DNA of 6,494 nt, taken from positions 1-6,494 of the forward strand of contig JAFVAZ010000083.1 of assembly GCA_017480265.1 (NCBI GenBank), given 5' to 3'. Below are positions 6,287 through 6,494 of this stretch, piece by piece. Under the pieces are notes generated by a model that did no database searches, was not told where the DNA came from, and was given only the letters and a program-made list of their open reading frames with translations. Positions within the stretch are counted from its first letter, which is position 1; each line of letters begins with the position of its first letter. The position numbers and the translations under genes were made by a program. Origin of the DNA: Clostridia bacterium. Lineage in GTDB: Bacteria > Bacillota > Clostridia > Oscillospirales > Acutalibacteraceae.

Positions 6287-6456
6287 TATTTAATACCTCC
6301 GGTAAATTTTGATGCTGATATTGTTATCCATGGGGACTTTGCTCTTGTAACCTCGTTCTAAATAAACCGTCGGGCGGTAGGAGAAAACTACCAATCCACA
6401 TCACTTATTACAAGTGTAGCATAATGTCCTTGCTCAAGGACATTAATTACTACTTT
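6287..6456 (-). ncRNA. Candidate relic bridge RNA of the IS110 element
   Basis: Known IS110-group elements transcribe a bridge RNA of roughly 170-180 bases from the left end, upstream of the recombinase gene. This stretch has that size, place and strand. A TATAAT on the minus strand (6462-6457) would start RNA near 6450. The first structure is a perfect 11-bp hairpin (TAATGTCCTTG, 6445-6435, with its complement 6432-6422), like the 5' stem-loop of such RNAs. Next come a CACTT/AAGTG hairpin (about 6417-6403) and a GGTAG/CTACC hairpin (about 6391-6375). AGTGATGTG (6405-6397) lies where a left target guide would be expected. The element is dead, so the RNA may no longer work. No covariance test was possible. 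Confidence 0.45.
6422..6445 (-). repeat. Perfect 11-bp inverted repeat
   Basis: TAATGTCCTTG (6422-6432) and CAAGGACATTA (6435-6445) are exact complements around a two-base centre. On the minus strand this forms the first hairpin of the presumed bridge RNA, right after its likely start. No T-run follows on either side, so it is not a normal terminator. Confidence 0.75.
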
Positions 6457-6484
6457 ATTATACTAGGCATATCACTGATGTAAA
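6457..6484 (-). promoter_or_regulatory. Sigma-A-like promoter reading into the IS110 left end
   Basis: On the minus strand, TTTACA (6484-6479) and TATAAT (6462-6457) are 16 bases apart. The -10 lies inside the presumed IS border. The -35 lies outside it, in the flanking 30-bp repeat, so the promoter straddles the junction. Transcription would begin near 6450, just before the 11-bp hairpin. Confidence 0.55.
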
Positions 6485-6494
6485 TTGATATAAG
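6466..6494 (-). repeat. About 30-bp repeat, right copy (inverted relative to 251-282)
   Basis: Read on the minus strand, this matches 251-282 with one mismatch and three single-base gaps, including the identical 16-mer TTTACATCAGTGATAT (6484-6469). It touches the left end of the IS110 relic and runs to the window edge, so its full length is unknown. Confidence 0.6.

Larger units (their letters stand above)
5385..6471 (-). mobile_element. Decayed IS110-family insertion sequence
   Basis: The element carries a broken IS110 transposase on the minus strand. Upstream of its start codon lies about 178 bases of structured non-coding DNA (left end), and after its stop about 47 bases (right end). That layout is usual for the IS110 group, whose members make a bridge RNA from the left end and lack terminal inverted repeats. 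Borders are placed at the 7-base direct repeat AGGCATA (5385-5391 and 6465-6471), the only repeat seen at the right distances. These borders are tentative; the identity of the element is firm from the protein remains. Confidence 0.75.

Noticed and set aside
6167..6361. Plus-strand frame of 64 codons
   Set aside because: It is antisense to the IS110 transposase start and the presumed bridge RNA region, with no supporting ribosome site or motif.

Overview
The window looks like a chromosomal segment of a low-GC, anaerobic, endospore-forming Firmicute of the Clostridia type. Three things point there: AT-rich DNA with strong GGAGG-type ribosome binding sites and consensus sigma-A promoters; a spoIIGA-sigE sporulation pair; and an oxygen-defence set typical of strict anaerobes (N-terminal-rubredoxin 'reverse' rubrerythrin plus ferritin). 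No tRNA, rRNA or CRISPR array was seen. The species cannot be named from this window.

Layout. Bases 1-146 hold the last 47 codons of an IS5-like DDE transposase that enters from the left edge, followed by strong RNA hairpins and an intrinsic terminator (about 96-231). Bases 335-1821 (minus strand) hold a translationally coupled pair: trmK (tRNA m1A22 methyltransferase) and a NIF3-family metal-binding protein. Bases 1942-2145 (minus) hold a small DUF1858 redox-disulfide protein with its own terminator. It is divergent from a plus-strand rubrerythrin-ferritin operon (2285-3393) that starts at a perfect-consensus sigma-A promoter and ends at a strong terminator. Bases 3646-5301 hold spoIIGA and sigE: the membrane aspartic protease and the pro-sigma factor it activates in the mother cell.

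Downstream of sigE, where many spore formers carry sigG, lies a decayed IS110-family element on the minus strand (about 5385-6471). Its transposase is broken by at least six frameshifts, internal stops, an internal deletion of roughly 100 codons, and loss of the first catalytic aspartate. The 178-base non-coding stretch upstream of its start codon carries a promoter, an 11-bp perfect hairpin and further hairpins. This is the size and place expected for an IS110 bridge RNA. A 9-base segment in it resembles the DNA flanking the element, as a target guide would.

A roughly 30-bp sequence occurs in inverted orientation near both ends of the window (251-282 and 6466-6494). It flanks the whole host gene block and abuts the IS110 end. 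Either it is an IS110 target repeat or it marks the ends of another mobile element. The most interesting part is therefore the relic IS110 and its possible bridge RNA and target; the host genes are well-known families.
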